Shown in pieces: positions 40,243-48,448 of a stretch of DNA of 64,000 bases. The notes beneath the pieces are model-generated. The model was not told the origin of the DNA. It saw only the letters and a program-made list of their open reading frames with translations, and ran no database searches. The stretch is taken from contig DCUB01000034.1 in assembly GCA_002329365.1 (NCBI GenBank), forward strand, positions 20,658-84,657, written 5' to 3'. Within the stretch, counting starts at the first letter, position 1. Each line of letters opens with the position of its first letter. The translations under genes and the position numbers were made by a program. The stretch comes from Ruminococcaceae bacterium UBA1425 (GTDB lineage Bacteria > Bacillota > Clostridia > Oscillospirales > Acutalibacteraceae).

Positions 40243-41451
40243 ATGACAAGTTCCGCCGTTCGCCGGGAGCTTCTCGAATACATTAAACAAATAAAAATCA
40301 CAAACACCCATTGTCATCATCTTGACGACGGGCTTTATGAAAATATCGGTCTTTTTGACGTGCTTCGTCATACATACGTCGCGTGGTGCGCCAATATCCC
40401 CGATATCCCCGATTTTTCCGACTTTGCCGCGGCGGAAGGCTTTGTTCAAAACGCGCGCTGCAACACGTTTTTCCGCTGGCTTTCCGCTTCGATGCAGGAG
40501 CTTTATTCCCTGCCTTTAACGGCCGATAACATGCCCGCCCTCGACGCCCGTATAAAAGAAGCGTACAGGGACAAAGGCTATCATATAGATGTTCTCACGG
40601 GCCGCTGCCGTTTTGAAAAAATAATCAACGACAGGCAGTCGGACCCCGGCAGCAGCTTAGGACACCCCGCGCTTTTCGCTCCGAGCTTTCGCTGCGACAG
40701 CTTTTTTTCGGGCTACGACAGCAATCAGCCTGACAACGACGGTTTTCTTTGCCACACGCTTTTCGGCGACGGCAGTCCCGAAACGCCCGGCGAATTTCTA
40801 AAGGCTATGGACGGCGCGATAAAGAAGAAAAAGGCTGCGGGCTGCGTCGCGCTCAAGGTTGCGATGGCGTATATCCGCCCTATCAATTTCGACAGCGTCG
40901 ATTATAAAAAAGCGGAAAAGGCGTTCGGGAATCCAAACGCCTCCGTCGATGAAATTACAGCCTTCGGCAATATTGTAATGAACGCAATCTGCGATTCGGC
41001 GGCAAAATATTCGCTCCCGCTTCAGATTCATACAGGTATGGCGGCTCTCGACAGGACAAGACCGTCGGAGCTTCTCGGTCTTATAAAACGGCACCCCGAA
41101 ACAAAGTTCCATCTGCTTCACGGCGGCTTCCCGTGGTTTTCCGACACCTACGCGCTGCTCGCCTCGTTTAACAACGTCTGGTCAGATACATGCTGGATAC
41201 CCTACCTTTCGTCGACGCGGGCAGCGGATTATATTGTGACAGCTTTGGAGGTCTCGGGAGCAGACCGCCTGACCTGGGGCTGCGATGCGTGGATGCCCGA
41301 GGATTCCTGCGGCGCGCTGCTCGCGATGGAGCACACGCTTTCTAAGGCGCTGGCGGAAATGGTGTGCGACGGCGCGTTCGGCATGGATTACGCGAAGTAT
41401 CTCGCGCGCTGTATCCTGCGCGAAAACGGAAAAGAGCTTTTCGGGGTTTGA
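40243..41451 (+). CDS. Amidohydrolase-2 / TIM-barrel metal-dependent hydrolase
   Basis: A 402-residue member of the amidohydrolase superfamily (Amidohydro_2 or uronate-isomerase-like group). The ATG follows AAGGAG. Metal ligands visible are THCHH (residues 23-27) on strand 1, a candidate carbamylated or ligand lysine region VALKVAMAY near 203-211, QIHTG near 264-268, HLLHGGFPW near 290 and the final Asp in WGCDAWMPE near 345-353. Such enzymes hydrolyse lactones, amides or decarboxylate aromatic acids, or isomerise uronates; the substrate is not determinable. It is flanked by other carbohydrate-related genes. Confidence 0.82.
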   Translation: MTSSAVRRELLEYIKQIKITNTHCHHLDDGLYENIGLFDVLRHTYVAWCANIPDIPDFSDFAAAEGFVQNARCNTFFRWLSASMQELYSLPLTADNMPALDARIKEAYRDKGYHIDVLTGRCRFEKIINDRQSDPGSSLGHPALFAPSFRCDSFFSGYDSNQPDNDGFLCHTLFGDGSPETPGEFLKAMDGAIKKKKAAGCVALKVAMAYIRPINFDSVDYKKAEKAFGNPNASVDEITAFGNIVMNAICDSAAKYSLPLQIHTGMAALDRTRPSELLGLIKRHPETKFHLLHGGFPWFSDTYALLASFNNVWSDTCWIPYLSSTRAADYIVTALEVSGADRLTWGCDAWMPEDSCGALLAMEHTLSKALAEMVCDGAFGMDYAKYLARCILRENGKELFGV

Positions 41452-41522
41452 CGTCGTTTTCCGTAGGGGCGACATTACCATTTAACAAACAGTTGTTTGA
41501 ATTATCGGAAGGAGCTTTTTTT

Positions 41523-41978
41523 ATGGTTCATCTTGTATATTGCGACGACAGGGAAAAGGTTCTTGAAAAGATTATGGACGGCACAAAAACGATGATAATC
41601 CGCGCCGCGTCGGGCAGAAAAATTCCGCACAGCAGGGTGTTTCCCGGCGAAAAGCTGTATTTCATGAAAAAGGGCAGCGCAGCCATTACAGCCGCCGCCT
41701 CGGTCAAAAGCGTGCAGAATTATGTAAAGCTGTCAGACGGGCAGATTGACGATATTCTGAACGATAACCAGAGCAAGCTGAATCTTTCGGACAGGCAGCG
41801 CGAACGCTGGCACAAAAAATGCATCTGTCTTGTCGAGTTTGAAAATCTTCAAAGCATCGAACCGCTCGCGTTCGAAAAGCAAAGCAATATGGACGACTGG
41901 CTTATATTGGAAAAAATCGAAGACGTGGTTGTCGGCACAAGCGTTCCGTACAACTATGACAACTCAAGACTTAAATAA
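41523..41978 (+). CDS. ASCH/PUA-like small protein
   Basis: A 151-residue protein. The ATG at 41523 follows GGAAGGAGC; the in-frame extension back to 41364 lies within the amidohydrolase gene. The pattern VLEKIMDGTKTMIIRAASGR, PGEKLYFMKKGSAAITAAAS and VEFENLQSIEP resembles the ASCH (PUA-like) fold thought to bind RNA, in which a gK-t-e-R stretch is followed by a GdxixF strand. The assignment is by pattern only. It sits between two amidohydrolase-related sequences and ends 15 bp before the decayed one. Confidence 0.6.
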   Translation: MVHLVYCDDREKVLEKIMDGTKTMIIRAASGRKIPHSRVFPGEKLYFMKKGSAAITAAASVKSVQNYVKLSDGQIDDILNDNQSKLNLSDRQRERWHKKCICLVEFENLQSIEPLAFEKQSNMDDWLILEKIEDVVVGTSVPYNYDNSRLK

Positions 41979-41992
41979 AAGGAAGTTTTTTA

Positions 41993-42423
41993 ATGACGGT
42001 TTTTCACGGCAAAATAATTACGGTCGACAGCAGCAACACTATTGCCGGCTATCTCGTGGAGGACGGCGGCAGAATTGTTTTTTCCGGCTCGTCCGACTGC
42101 CCCGTCACCTTTCCGAACGGCATCGAATGGATACACCGGATGGTAAACAACCCTAATGTGCCTCACCGAGTAGACCTTGCAAACGCCATACGCGTATGCA
42201 CCGTAAACGGCTATTACAACACGTTTGACGACGACCTCCGCGGCAGCCTTGAAACGGGAAAAATCGCCGACATGATTATCCTCGACAAAAGCCCGTACGA
42301 CGTATTAAGGATATAAAGGTTCTGAAAACATATTTCGGCGGCGTTGAGCGGCAGAGAGAAAACAGAAAAACGCTCCTGACGATAATCCGCGGGATGTACC
42401 GTAACAGGAGCCTCAAAATATAA
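41993..42423 (+). pseudogene. Decayed YtcJ-like amidohydrolase (internal deletion plus frameshift)
   Basis: The first 30 codons (MTVFHGKIITVDSSNTIAGY, then VEDGGRIVFSG) match the N-terminus of long (about 530-residue) YtcJ/Amidohydro_3 enzymes. They are joined directly to the C-terminal segment of the same family: SDCPVTFPNGIEWIHR, HRVDLANAIRVCTVNGYY, GSLETGKIADMIILDKSPYDV. The metal-binding TIM barrel is missing. The frame stops at 42316, but the +1 frame continues with a plausible C-terminus (DIKVLKTYFGGVERQR) to a stop at 42421-42423. This indicates a large in-frame internal deletion and a later frameshift. Confidence 0.82.
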
Positions 42424-42434
42424 TAGTTCAGCTG

Positions 42435-43490
42435 TCAGACCTCTCTTATTTTCGGGTCATTAAGCCTTACCCTTCTTCCCTCGTTTGACGAGACATAGCA
42501 GGCAAGCACCATCATAAGCGAGTTCCTTGCCTCGCGCGCGGTGCATACGGGCGGTCTTTTGCCGTTTAAAAATTCGCCGAGCGGCTTTGCCTGTCCGACT
42601 ATGCGGTCCCACTGCCCCGAAGGCAGCGGGATATTGCTAACGCTCCAGTCGCTGTCGCCTTCCGCGAACCATTTCAGGGAAGGCGTTTTTTCATGCGGCA
42701 GACGCGTTGACGGCCCGTCGCCGCCGTAATGCTGCAGCGCGCCCTTTTCAAAATATACTTCCGTCGTTATCTCCGCCGCGGAGCAGGAGGCGCAGAACAT
42801 AATCTCCGCCTGCATTCCGTTTTTGTACCTGTAAACTGCCGTGCCGAGGTCGTTTTTTACCTCCGGCGTGTGTACCGTCGAAAGCTCGCAGGTTACCGTT
42901 TCGGGCAGACCGAAAAGCGAATAAAGCCAGTCGACGGCGTGCGCGCTGTCGTCGGCGAAAATGTCTCTGTTCAGCCTTTCGTCGTTGTGCCACATGTTTT
43001 TGAAATCGGTGTTGTTGTGCATCGAAAGACAGTGACGGCGGCGGAAATAATAAGGTCTGCCGAGCCCGCCGCTTTCAATTATCTCTTTTATTTTCAAGTT
43101 TACCGCGTCGACGCGCATCTGCCAGCCGACGGTGAACGGCACGCCGTTTTCTTCGACTGCCTTTACAATTTCGTCCGCCTGCTGCATTGTCAAAGCAAGC
43201 GGCTTATATAGGATTATTTTCTTTTTCGCCGCAGCAGCCAGCTTTACGAGCTCCGCGTGATAAAGCGTTTCGGCGGCTATTGTTACAGCCTCGACGTCGC
43301 CGCGTGAAAGCAGAGCCTCCGCCGAAGTACATTCCTCTATTCCGAGCCTTCGGCAGCCTTCGGAGCGTCGTTTTTCGTCGCTATCCCAGCCGCAGACGGC
43401 CGAAACGCCGTATTCGGGGCGTTTTTTCCACTCGCCGGCAATGCCGAAAACATGGCCGTGCGCAAAGCCGAGTATCCCTGTGTTTATCAT
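42435..43490 (-). CDS. Gfo/Idh/MocA-family oxidoreductase
   Basis: A 351-residue NAD(P)-dependent dehydrogenase-like protein. The ATG follows GGAGG. The Rossmann segment is TGILGFAHGHVFGIAGEW (a GxxHxH variant common in the family), and the catalytic-lysine loop is IILYKPLALT near residues 93-102 (YKP instead of the usual EKP). The C-terminal domain contains FADDSAHAVDWLYSLFG, with the D-x-x-x-H arrangement typical of substrate binding. It overlaps the PHP gene by 4 bp (ATGA), so the two form an operon; they probably process a sugar-derived metabolite. Confidence 0.86.
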   Translation of the reverse strand: MINTGILGFAHGHVFGIAGEWKKRPEYGVSAVCGWDSDEKRRSEGCRRLGIEECTSAEALLSRGDVEAVTIAAETLYHAELVKLAAAAKKKIILYKPLALTMQQADEIVKAVEENGVPFTVGWQMRVDAVNLKIKEIIESGGLGRPYYFRRRHCLSMHNNTDFKNMWHNDERLNRDIFADDSAHAVDWLYSLFGLPETVTCELSTVHTPEVKNDLGTAVYRYKNGMQAEIMFCASCSAAEITTEVYFEKGALQHYGGDGPSTRLPHEKTPSLKWFAEGDSDWSVSNIPLPSGQWDRIVGQAKPLGEFLNGKRPPVCTAREARNSLMMVLACYVSSNEGRRVRLNDPKIREV

Positions 43491-44164
43491 GCCTTTCCTC
43501 CCTTAATAAGCGTATACCGCTGCGCTTTAAGCTCTTTTACAAGGTCGTGAATATCGCCTATTTCGCGTGCTAATATAACGCCGCCTTTCGCAAGGTGGTT
43601 TATGCCGTGAAAGTCGGAGCCGGATATTTTACAAAGCCCGTGCTCGTCCGCCCATATTTCGGCAAACCTGTTCCTGTCGTCGGAGGTGCCGCCGTTATAT
43701 ACCTCCACGCCGTAAAGCTTTGAGGGGTCCGTTACGGTCATGTCGTTTCTAAACGGGTGCGCCTGATAAACTATCGCGCTTTCGGGCAGGATTTTTAAAA
43801 AGCTGTCGAGAGTCAGCGTGTTCAAAAGCGGCGAATCGTAAAGGAAGTCCTCGTCTATTCCGTAAACAAGATAGTCGTTTATTGTGCCGTCGAAGCGAAG
43901 CTCTATGCCCATAAGAATCTTTACGCCGATTTCGTCGCCCGTCTTTTTAGCCGCGCGGAAGCCCCGCAGGTAGTAGTCGATTATCCCCTTGTGTCCGCAG
44001 CCCTCAAGCTCGTCTTTGTACCACTCGAGCGACAGGCCGAAAAAGTGGTTTGTTATAACCATTCCGTCATAGCCCGCGCCCTTGTAGGCGCGAACGATTT
44101 CGTCCGCCGTCATCGAAACGCAGATGTCGTTTTCCCTTGTGTGCGTGTGCATTTCAAATTTCAA
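43487..44164 (-). CDS. PHP-domain phosphoesterase-like protein
   Basis: A 225-residue PHP-domain protein. Metal-binding motifs in order are MHTHTREND (residues 5-13, HxH), a TNH in MVITNHFFG near 36-44, a conserved Glu in ILMGIELRFDG near 83-93, AHPFRND near 134, and GSDFH near 181-185. Single-domain PHP proteins hydrolyse phosphate esters of nucleotides or small metabolites. The gene is first in a two-gene operon with the oxidoreductase and diverges from the sialidase-like gene across overlapping promoters. Confidence 0.85.
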   Translation of the reverse strand: MKFEMHTHTRENDICVSMTADEIVRAYKGAGYDGMVITNHFFGLSLEWYKDELEGCGHKGIIDYYLRGFRAAKKTGDEIGVKILMGIELRFDGTINDYLVYGIDEDFLYDSPLLNTLTLDSFLKILPESAIVYQAHPFRNDMTVTDPSKLYGVEVYNGGTSDDRNRFAEIWADEHGLCKISGSDFHGINHLAKGGVILAREIGDIHDLVKELKAQRYTLIKGGKA

Positions 44165-44216
44165 TTTTTACCGCTTCCGTTCATAATAATACGCATAAGC
44201 GCCGGTCTTTGTCCGA

Positions 44217-44256
44217 TTGACATCAATATAATAATATGTTAAATTTAACTTGTCAA
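44217..44256. promoter_or_regulatory. Overlapping divergent promoters with a central palindrome
   Basis: Rightward: TTGACA (44217-44222), 17 bp, TAAATT (44240-44245). Leftward: TTGACA (44251-44256), 17 bp, TATTAT (44228-44233). The two promoters interleave. The perfect palindrome GTTAAATTTAAC (44238-44249) lies inside both, making it a candidate operator that could shut off or switch both directions. Confidence 0.7.
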
Positions 44257-44282
44257 TTTATTAAAGGAATCGAGGAAATAAT

Positions 44283-45254
44283 ATGGCTATCGAGGAAATC
44301 AAGGAGTTTGTTTTTGACGAGAACGCGCCTACGCCGAGCTGTCACGCTTCTACCGTGCTTCCGCTGCCGGACGGCACCGTTCTGGCGGCGTGGTTCGGCG
44401 GAACGGCGGAGGGCAAGGACGACGTCGATATCTGGACCTCCCGCAGGAGCGGCGGCAAATGGAGCGAGCCTGTAAGGGTTTCTGCCGACAGGAATGTTCC
44501 GCACTGGAACCCCGTGCTTTTCAGATTAGCCGACGGCACGGTCATACTGTTTTTCAAGGTCGGCAAAAAAGTGCGGGTATGGAAAACATACGCCGTCAAA
44601 TCCGCTGACAACGGTCTTACATGGGGCGAGCCGTACGAGCTTGTTCCTGGCGACGAAACCGACGGCAGGGGGCCGGTAAAGAACAAGCCTATAAGAATTT
44701 CGAACGGTACGATACTCGCGCCCGCCTCAACCGAAGACAACGGCTGGCTGCCGTTTGTCGACATCTCCGAGGACGAGTGCGAAACGTGGCAGAAGCAGCC
44801 CGACTTCCCGTCAAAAAAGCGCAAGGGACAACCTGTTCCGATGATACAGCCCACGCTGTGGGAGTCGGAGCCGGGCAGAATTCACGCCCTTGTCCGCACG
44901 TCCGTACGACACGCGTACAGGAGCGATTCCGACGACTACGGAAGAACGTGGTGCAGGGCTTATCCCACCGTTATAAAAAACAACAACAGCGGTCTCGACG
45001 TAACAAAGCTGCCGGACGGAACGCTTGTCTTGGTTTCCAATCCGGTCGCGAAAAACTGGGGCGACCGGGCGCCGCTTACGCTGATGAAATCAAAGGACAA
45101 CGGCGTAACGTGGGAGGAGCTTTTCGTCCTTGAAAAACGCGTGAACCATGACGACGAATATTCATATCCCGCCATCGTATCGGTAGGCACAAAGTTATAT
45201 ATAACGTACACATGGCAGCGCAAAAAGGTTGCGTACCAGGAGATTCAGCTTTAA
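44283..45254 (+). CDS. Sialidase-like (BNR/Asp-box) protein without signal peptide
   Basis: A 323-residue six-bladed-propeller-type protein of the sialidase (BNR_2) family. The ATG follows GAGGA. Three Asp-box motifs are visible: SADNGLTWGE, SDDYGRTW and SKDNGVTWEE. An RxP-like early arginine region is replaced by HASTVLPLPDGTVLAAWFGG. No signal peptide is present, so it acts in the cytoplasm, unlike classical secreted sialidases; members of this group may act on imported glycosides or have other activities. Its 3' end is followed 20 bp later by the Hsp33 gene, probably in the same operon. Confidence 0.8.
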   Translation: MAIEEIKEFVFDENAPTPSCHASTVLPLPDGTVLAAWFGGTAEGKDDVDIWTSRRSGGKWSEPVRVSADRNVPHWNPVLFRLADGTVILFFKVGKKVRVWKTYAVKSADNGLTWGEPYELVPGDETDGRGPVKNKPIRISNGTILAPASTEDNGWLPFVDISEDECETWQKQPDFPSKKRKGQPVPMIQPTLWESEPGRIHALVRTSVRHAYRSDSDDYGRTWCRAYPTVIKNNNSGLDVTKLPDGTLVLVSNPVAKNWGDRAPLTLMKSKDNGVTWEELFVLEKRVNHDDEYSYPAIVSVGTKLYITYTWQRKKVAYQEIQL

Positions 45255-45274
45255 TAAACCGTTCGGAGACAATA

Positions 45275-46159
45275 ATGGAAAAATCAATATCGGCAAGGGC
45301 AATGACACGCGACGGCAGCGCCATGATAATAGCGGCCGACACAACAAAAATAGTACAGAGGGCGCGCGAGATTCACGGGCTGTCAAAAACGATGACGGCG
45401 GCTTTAGGCAGGGCGCTTACCGCCGCGTCGCTTATGGGTGCGCTTTTGAAAAGCGAAAACAATACGCTTACGCTTCAGTTCAGGGGCGACGGTCCGGCCG
45501 GCACCGTCTGCTGTGTGAGCGACTGCTTCGGCAACGTAAGGGGCTATGCCGACAATCCCGCGGCCGAGCTCGCGCCGAACAACTCGGGAAAGCTTGACGT
45601 CGGGGGTGCCATAGGCAGAGGCACCATGTACGTCATAAAGGACCTCGGCATGGAGGAGCCGTATGTCGGGCTTTCCGACATCGTAAGCGGCGAAATTGCG
45701 GAGGACGTAACGCATTATTACGCAAAAAGCGAGCAGGTGCCCACGGTGTGCGCCCTGGGCGTCCGCGTCAACAGGGACTATTCCTGCAAAGCGGCGGGCG
45801 GCTTCCTTGTTCAGCTTCTCCCTTTTTCCGACGACGCGACGACTGACAGGCTTGAGAAAAACATTTCGGAAATACAGTCTGTTTCAGGGCTTCTGGCGGA
45901 CGGCATGACGCCCGAACAGGTAATCGGAAAAGTGTTCGACGGAATAGAGTTCGACATGTTCGACAGCCGCGAAATCGGGTACAGATGCACCTGCGACAGA
46001 GAAAAATATTACCGCGCCCTTTTAAGCCTCGGCAAAGACGAGCTTACGCGCCTGCTCCAGGAAGGCAAACCTGTCGAAACAGTCTGCAGCTTCTGCGCGG
46101 CGAAATATGTTTTTGAGCAGGACGAAATAAAAAGGATGATAACAGAAGCGAAGAAGTAG
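45275..46159 (+). CDS. hslO: Redox-regulated chaperone Hsp33
   Basis: A 294-residue Hsp33. The ATG at 45275 follows CGGAGA; the upstream frame overlaps the sialidase gene. Hsp33 is a cytoplasmic holdase activated by oxidation and unfolding. The core domain shows LGRALTAASLMGALLK, LQFRGDGPAG and NPAAELAPNN. The zinc centre is intact: RCTCDREK (Cys 237 and 239) and VCSFCAAKY (Cys 270 and 273), the CxC and CxxC pattern of the family. Its presence alongside rubrerythrin and a PerR-like regulator fits an anaerobe needing oxidative-stress defence. Confidence 0.96.
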   Translation: MEKSISARAMTRDGSAMIIAADTTKIVQRAREIHGLSKTMTAALGRALTAASLMGALLKSENNTLTLQFRGDGPAGTVCCVSDCFGNVRGYADNPAAELAPNNSGKLDVGGAIGRGTMYVIKDLGMEEPYVGLSDIVSGEIAEDVTHYYAKSEQVPTVCALGVRVNRDYSCKAAGGFLVQLLPFSDDATTDRLEKNISEIQSVSGLLADGMTPEQVIGKVFDGIEFDMFDSREIGYRCTCDREKYYRALLSLGKDELTRLLQEGKPVETVCSFCAAKYVFEQDEIKRMITEAKK

Positions 46160-46261
46160 CGGGACGGCTGTGAAACGCCGGCACGCCGCAAAAAACGATG
46201 AATTAAACCGAATAAAAAATCCAAAAATACCTGTATAACGACTGCAAAGGGAGCGACTAAA

Positions 46262-47854
46262 ATGGGCAGGCGCGTTGTGCCGGTATTTTTTGTTTTTATT
46301 TTCTGCATGGGCTTTATAGTTTTACGGCTTTTCACGCTCATTACGGGCAAGTACGCTCAGAGCGGCTCCGCGAACAGCACTCTTACTTTAGATGTGGCGT
46401 CGGGCAGGGGATATATTTATGACCGCGACATGAAGCCGCTCGTCAACAGCGAAAAATACCTCGTCGCCGTCGCAGCTCCGACGGAAAAAGCCGCCGCGGC
46501 TTTAAAATCCGCGCTCGATTACGGGGGCTTTATTTACGCCTACGGCAGAATGAGCAAGGGCTACCCCGTAACCGTCGAGGTACCGTTTGCAATAGAGTGC
46601 GACGGCGTGACAACCGTTACCGCGCTTCGGAGATATTCGTCGTCGGGGCAGCTTCTTTCACATGTCATAGGTTATCTTGACGGAAGCGGCCTGCCTGTGT
46701 GCGGCATTGAAAAAAGCTGCGATGAGCTGCTTTCGTCCGAAAAGAGGACTATAACCGCCACATTTTCCGTGGACGCCAACGGCAGGGTGCTTGTGGGCAG
46801 CGGCGCGGCGCTTCGCTCGAACAAATACAACTCAAAAAGCGGCGTTCTCCTTACAGTTGACAGGGATATTCAGCAGATAACAGAGCAGGCGCTGGCATCA
46901 AGCGGCTTTGAATGCGGCGCGGCCGTCGTAACCGATATTGATACGGGAGCTGTTCTCGCCATGGCGAGCGTTCCCGTCTACGACGTGAACGACGTATCAA
47001 AGAGCCTTGACGACGAAGATTCGCCGTTTATCAACAGGGCTATCAGCCCCTTCAGCGTCGGCTCTGTTTTTAAAATAATCGTCGCCGCCGCCGCTCTTGA
47101 AAGCGGCGTGCCCGAAACTCTCGAATACGACTGCAGGGGCAGTATAGAGCAGAGCGGCGTTGTGTTCAACTGCCACAAGCGCGACGGCCACGGGCTTCTT
47201 GATATGGCGGGCGCGCTCGCGAACAGCTGCAACACCTACTTTGTGAACCTCATAACAAAATTCAATATAGGCGAGGTCATAGAGCTTGCATATTATATGG
47301 GGCTCGGAACGCCTCTTAAGCTTGCAGCCTCGATAACGGCCGACGGCGGATTTCTGCCCGACCCCGAAACGTTCGATTCCGCCGCGGCTGCCGCGAACCT
47401 CGCCTTCGGTCAGGGCGCGCTTATGGCGACGCCGCTTCAGATGACCGGCGCCGTCGCCGCTGTTGCAAACGGCGGAATATACAAAGAGCCGTATCTTCTT
47501 AGCGGCTGTGTGAACAGCGACGGCGGCCTTTACAACGTGACGCAGCCGCAGCCGGGACAGCGCGTGATAAGCGAAATCACGGCGGAAAAGCTGCGCTCGT
47601 TCCTTGTCCGCGCGGCGCAGGACAGCAGCATAAAAAGCGCCGCCGGCGTGACAGCGGGCGGTAAAACGGCAACGGCGCAAAGCGGTATATATGTAAACGG
47701 CGAAGAAATGTACAACACATGGTATTCGGGCTTTTTCCCCGCCGAAAACCCGAAGTACGCCGTGACCGTAATGCGGCAGAACGGCGAGTCGGGGCTTCAT
47801 GACTGCATGCCCGTCTTTTACGCGATTGCCGACGCCGTGTCGGCGGCGGAGTGA
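46262..47854 (+). CDS. Class B penicillin-binding protein (PBP2/SpoVD-like transpeptidase)
   Basis: A 530-residue peptidoglycan transpeptidase. The ATG follows AAAGGGAG. One N-terminal transmembrane segment (about 5-27) leads to a shortened dimerisation region (GRGYIYDRDMKPLVN) and the transpeptidase domain. The catalytic motifs are SVFK (Ser 268, Lys 271), SCN (Ser 322, Asn 324) and KTA (468-470), where most family members have KTG. At 530 residues it lacks PASTA domains. In endospore formers small class B proteins like this serve elongation or spore cortex synthesis. It lies 100 bp after hslO. Confidence 0.87.
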   Translation: MGRRVVPVFFVFIFCMGFIVLRLFTLITGKYAQSGSANSTLTLDVASGRGYIYDRDMKPLVNSEKYLVAVAAPTEKAAAALKSALDYGGFIYAYGRMSKGYPVTVEVPFAIECDGVTTVTALRRYSSSGQLLSHVIGYLDGSGLPVCGIEKSCDELLSSEKRTITATFSVDANGRVLVGSGAALRSNKYNSKSGVLLTVDRDIQQITEQALASSGFECGAAVVTDIDTGAVLAMASVPVYDVNDVSKSLDDEDSPFINRAISPFSVGSVFKIIVAAAALESGVPETLEYDCRGSIEQSGVVFNCHKRDGHGLLDMAGALANSCNTYFVNLITKFNIGEVIELAYYMGLGTPLKLAASITADGGFLPDPETFDSAAAAANLAFGQGALMATPLQMTGAVAAVANGGIYKEPYLLSGCVNSDGGLYNVTQPQPGQRVISEITAEKLRSFLVRAAQDSSIKSAAGVTAGGKTATAQSGIYVNGEEMYNTWYSGFFPAENPKYAVTVMRQNGESGLHDCMPVFYAIADAVSAAE

Positions 47855-47926
47855 GACAGCAACGGGCGCATACACAGTTGCACCCCTGCAAGCTGTTGCG
47901 TCCTGTTTTGAGCTTCAAGATGCCTC

Positions 47927-47950
47927 GCGGAACGGTCTTGACCGTTCCGC
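47927..47950. repeat. GCGGAACGGT palindrome
   Basis: GCGGAACGGT-CTTG-ACCGTTCCGC, a perfect 10-bp stem 70 bp after the penicillin-binding protein gene; a member of the GGAACG family listed at 2651, 6419, 14491, 54905, 54966, 55839 and 55932. Confidence 0.75.
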
Positions 47951-47989
47951 AGATTCAATTATTTGATACAATCTCTTTAAACAGACAAT

Positions 47990-48032
47990 ACAACGCAAAA
48001 AACTAAGCGGCCGCGCTGTGCGGCCGCTTAGT
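47990..48032 (-). terminator. Intrinsic terminator of darA
   Basis: A 13-bp stem ACTAAGCGGCCGC/GCGGCCGCTTAGT with a 5-nt loop, followed on the minus strand by GTTTTTTGCG. Confidence 0.9.
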
Positions 48033-48058
48033 ATTACTGACTGTATAAACAGAAAAAA

Positions 48059-48385
48059 TCAGTATTTTTCCATCTCGTCGACGCCGAGCACGAAAACAAT
48101 GGCGCCGCCGACGGAAACCTCGTGCTCAAGGCCGTTGTTCGACAACCCTCTGCCGAAGGTCGCGTTTGTGGGCTTGACGCATTTTCGCGTCTGCGAAAAT
48201 CTGTTTATTATCTCCTTTATGTGCGGAACGTCCTTGTCCTCCGCTCCGATTAACAGGGTTGTGTTGCCGACCATCAGAAATCCGCCTGTAGTTGACAGCT
48301 TTGTGACGATAAAGTTTTCTTTCGTCAGCTCAGATACCACAACTGCGCTGTCGTCATTGTTTACGATTGCGAGAACGAGCTTCAT
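48059..48385 (-). CDS. darA: Cyclic-di-AMP receptor (DarA/PstA, PII-like)
   Basis: A 108-residue PII-like signalling protein, matching the 109-residue DarA of Bacillus. The ATG at 48385 follows AAGGAAG; an in-frame ATG 18 nt upstream has poorer spacing. Typical features are MKLVLAIVNNDD, the ligand-loop FIVTKLSTTGGFLMVGNTT, then LLIGAEDKDVPHIKEII and the C-terminal VSVGGAIVFVLGVDEMEKY. The protein binds c-di-AMP and is thought to relay potassium or osmotic status to unknown partners. It is monocistronic in appearance, with a strong terminator behind it. Confidence 0.92.
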   Translation of the reverse strand: MKLVLAIVNNDDSAVVVSELTKENFIVTKLSTTGGFLMVGNTTLLIGAEDKDVPHIKEIINRFSQTRKCVKPTNATFGRGLSNNGLEHEVSVGGAIVFVLGVDEMEKY

Positions 48386-48448
48386 TATGTTTCTTCCTTT
48401 CATGAGGCAATAAATTTTACGATTTAGCGGTTGCGCTAACGTTTGGTG

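Noticed and set aside
46997..47875. 292-residue frame antisense to the penicillin-binding protein
   Set aside because: The + strand frame has intact SxxK and SxN motifs and is clearly the gene.
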